Shown here piece by piece: positions 63,472 to 64,000 of a DNA stretch of 64,000 nucleotides. Where the stretch lies: the NCBI RefSeq assembly GCF_918797505.1, contig NC_092797.1, positions 52,116,157 through 52,180,156 on the forward strand, read 5' to 3'. Made by a program: the position numbers and the translations under genes. Source of the stretch: Bemisia tabaci (lineage: Eukaryota; Arthropoda; Insecta; Hemiptera; Aleyrodidae). How positions within the stretch are numbered: the stretch's first letter is position 1; every line of letters starts with the position of its first letter. The notes under the pieces were generated by a model. The model saw nothing but the letters and a program-made list of their open reading frames with translations. It was not told where the DNA came from and did not search any database.

Positions 63472-63732
63472 GGATTGCATTTTGCAAAAAGGAACCAGGA
63501 GCCTTGCAATGTTGCTAAGATTGAGCAACTTCTTTCGTCTTGGAAGAAAAACCTGATTATCTATTAACGATCTCTATTTTACTCGCTAAAAACTGTAAAT
63601 TTAAGGCAAAAATCACCCTGTACCTAAATTTCCTACATTTTCAGAGTTTCAGTAATTTCATTACAAAGGATGAAAATGCGCAATCTTAGTATCATTGGAA
63701 TTCTTCCGGTTCCTTTTCGCAAAATGCAATCG
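63472..63732. mobile_element. Family E MITE, copy 3, abutting F
   Basis: 261 bp, GGATTGCATTTTGCAAAAAGG to TCGCAAAATGCAATCG. Duplication AATT (63468-63471, 63733-63736). The left AATT is the same one that forms the right duplication of the F element. Confidence 0.9.
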
Positions 63733-63895
63733 AATTATTCCTAAAAAAGACACGTTTTATCGGGGTAGACTTGTCAACATTTGAATTTTCGTACGATGTT
63801 TTTACTTAGCGTGCCAGCGTGGACATCGGATGCAGCACGATTTTTTAAAGCTCGCCTTACAAACCAAAGATGAGCAATCCTCCCTAAACACAACA

Positions 63896-64000
63896 TTTGG
63901 ACGTATTTCTGCCAAACAGAAGCAAGTGCATTATGACGTGAGCCCTGTTAAGCATGTGTTCTTATGGGTTTCAGGACTCATGTCTAAATGCACATAGTTC
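63896..64000. mobile_element. Family L palindromic MITE, cut by window end
   Basis: ATTTGGACGTATTTCTGCCAA, GTGCATTATGACGTGAGCCC, then the mirrored TGTCTAAATGCACATAGTTC. The last roughly 25 bases lie outside the window. Confidence 0.78.

Larger units (their letters stand above)
63052..63817. mobile_element. Family A MITE, copy 20, with F and E inside
   Basis: Diverged A copy: left part GAAGCAAGAACAACGTATAAG, right part TTTTTACTTAGCGTGCCAG. Its middle carries an F and an E element back to back, so three families are stacked here. Confidence 0.78.

Overview
The window looks like intergenic or intronic DNA from a repeat-rich insect genome. A hemipteran, and most likely a whitefly of the Bemisia type, is my best guess. 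That guess rests on the repeat style and on my recollection of similar repeats, not on a search. I find no operons, no long coding sequences, no tRNA or rRNA, and no complete protein-coding gene. Nearly all long open frames either run through repeats or lie in GC-rich low-complexity DNA. The real content is a dense, often nested population of short non-autonomous DNA transposons (MITEs), palindromic foldback elements and tandem repeats, plus a few stretches that may be regulatory or exonic.

Main repeat families (names are local to this report). Family A is about 250 bp, has ends CTGCCGTGCTAAGGAA and 4-bp target duplications, has about 20 copies, and is often the host of other insertions. Family B carries 280-bp tandem subunits and an end CAGGGTCGGACTGGC. 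Family C is about 270 bp and bounded by GATTATTGAAATTGATAGAC. Family D is about 160 bp with ends CAGTGGCGTGGCGTGC and perfect 8-bp target duplications, so it is hAT-like. Families E, E' and F start GGA(N)n and share AAAGGAACCA plus 4-bp A/T-rich target duplications. Family G has ends GCACAGTGGATCGAG and apparent 3-bp duplications. Families H, I, K, L, N, T and U and several single foldback elements (V, W, X, Y, O) complete the set.

Layout. 1-8.8 kb holds repeats A, B, C, D, I, U, V, W and X with two multiply nested A copies. 8.8-9.5 kb is a CpG-rich candidate promoter or first exon with a CRE site and a splice-donor consensus. 9.7-28.9 kb is a mosaic of A-H, K and L elements, including a run of four C copies (13.4-14.6 kb), several A copies (19.9-22.9 kb), and M-type tandem repeats with a TTCCCTGAC minisatellite at 26.2-28.9 kb. 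28.9-29.9 kb is a second CpG-rich promoter-like region, followed by the least repeated stretch (about 29.9-33.5 kb). 34-47 kb is again a MITE mosaic, with a CpG-rich block at 35.9-36.3 kb and a possible retrotransposon primer-binding site near 43.7 kb. 47-64 kb holds D, H, K, B, C and L elements, a coding-like fragment at 48.2-48.5 kb, a retroposon-like insertion at 49.5 kb, a near-perfect 144-bp palindrome at 54.6 kb, the decayed end of a non-LTR reverse transcriptase at 55.1-55.4 kb, and a 290-bp exon-like island at 59.5-59.8 kb between two A elements. The window ends in textbook nested insertions at 62.2-63.8 kb.

Because no gene is complete here, nothing can be said about a pathway. The biology the sequence supports is transposon ecology: which elements insert into which, with what target duplication, and in what order. 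Family boundaries were found by eye from inverted repeats and copy comparison, so most edges are good to a few bases where a target duplication is given and to about 20 bases elsewhere.
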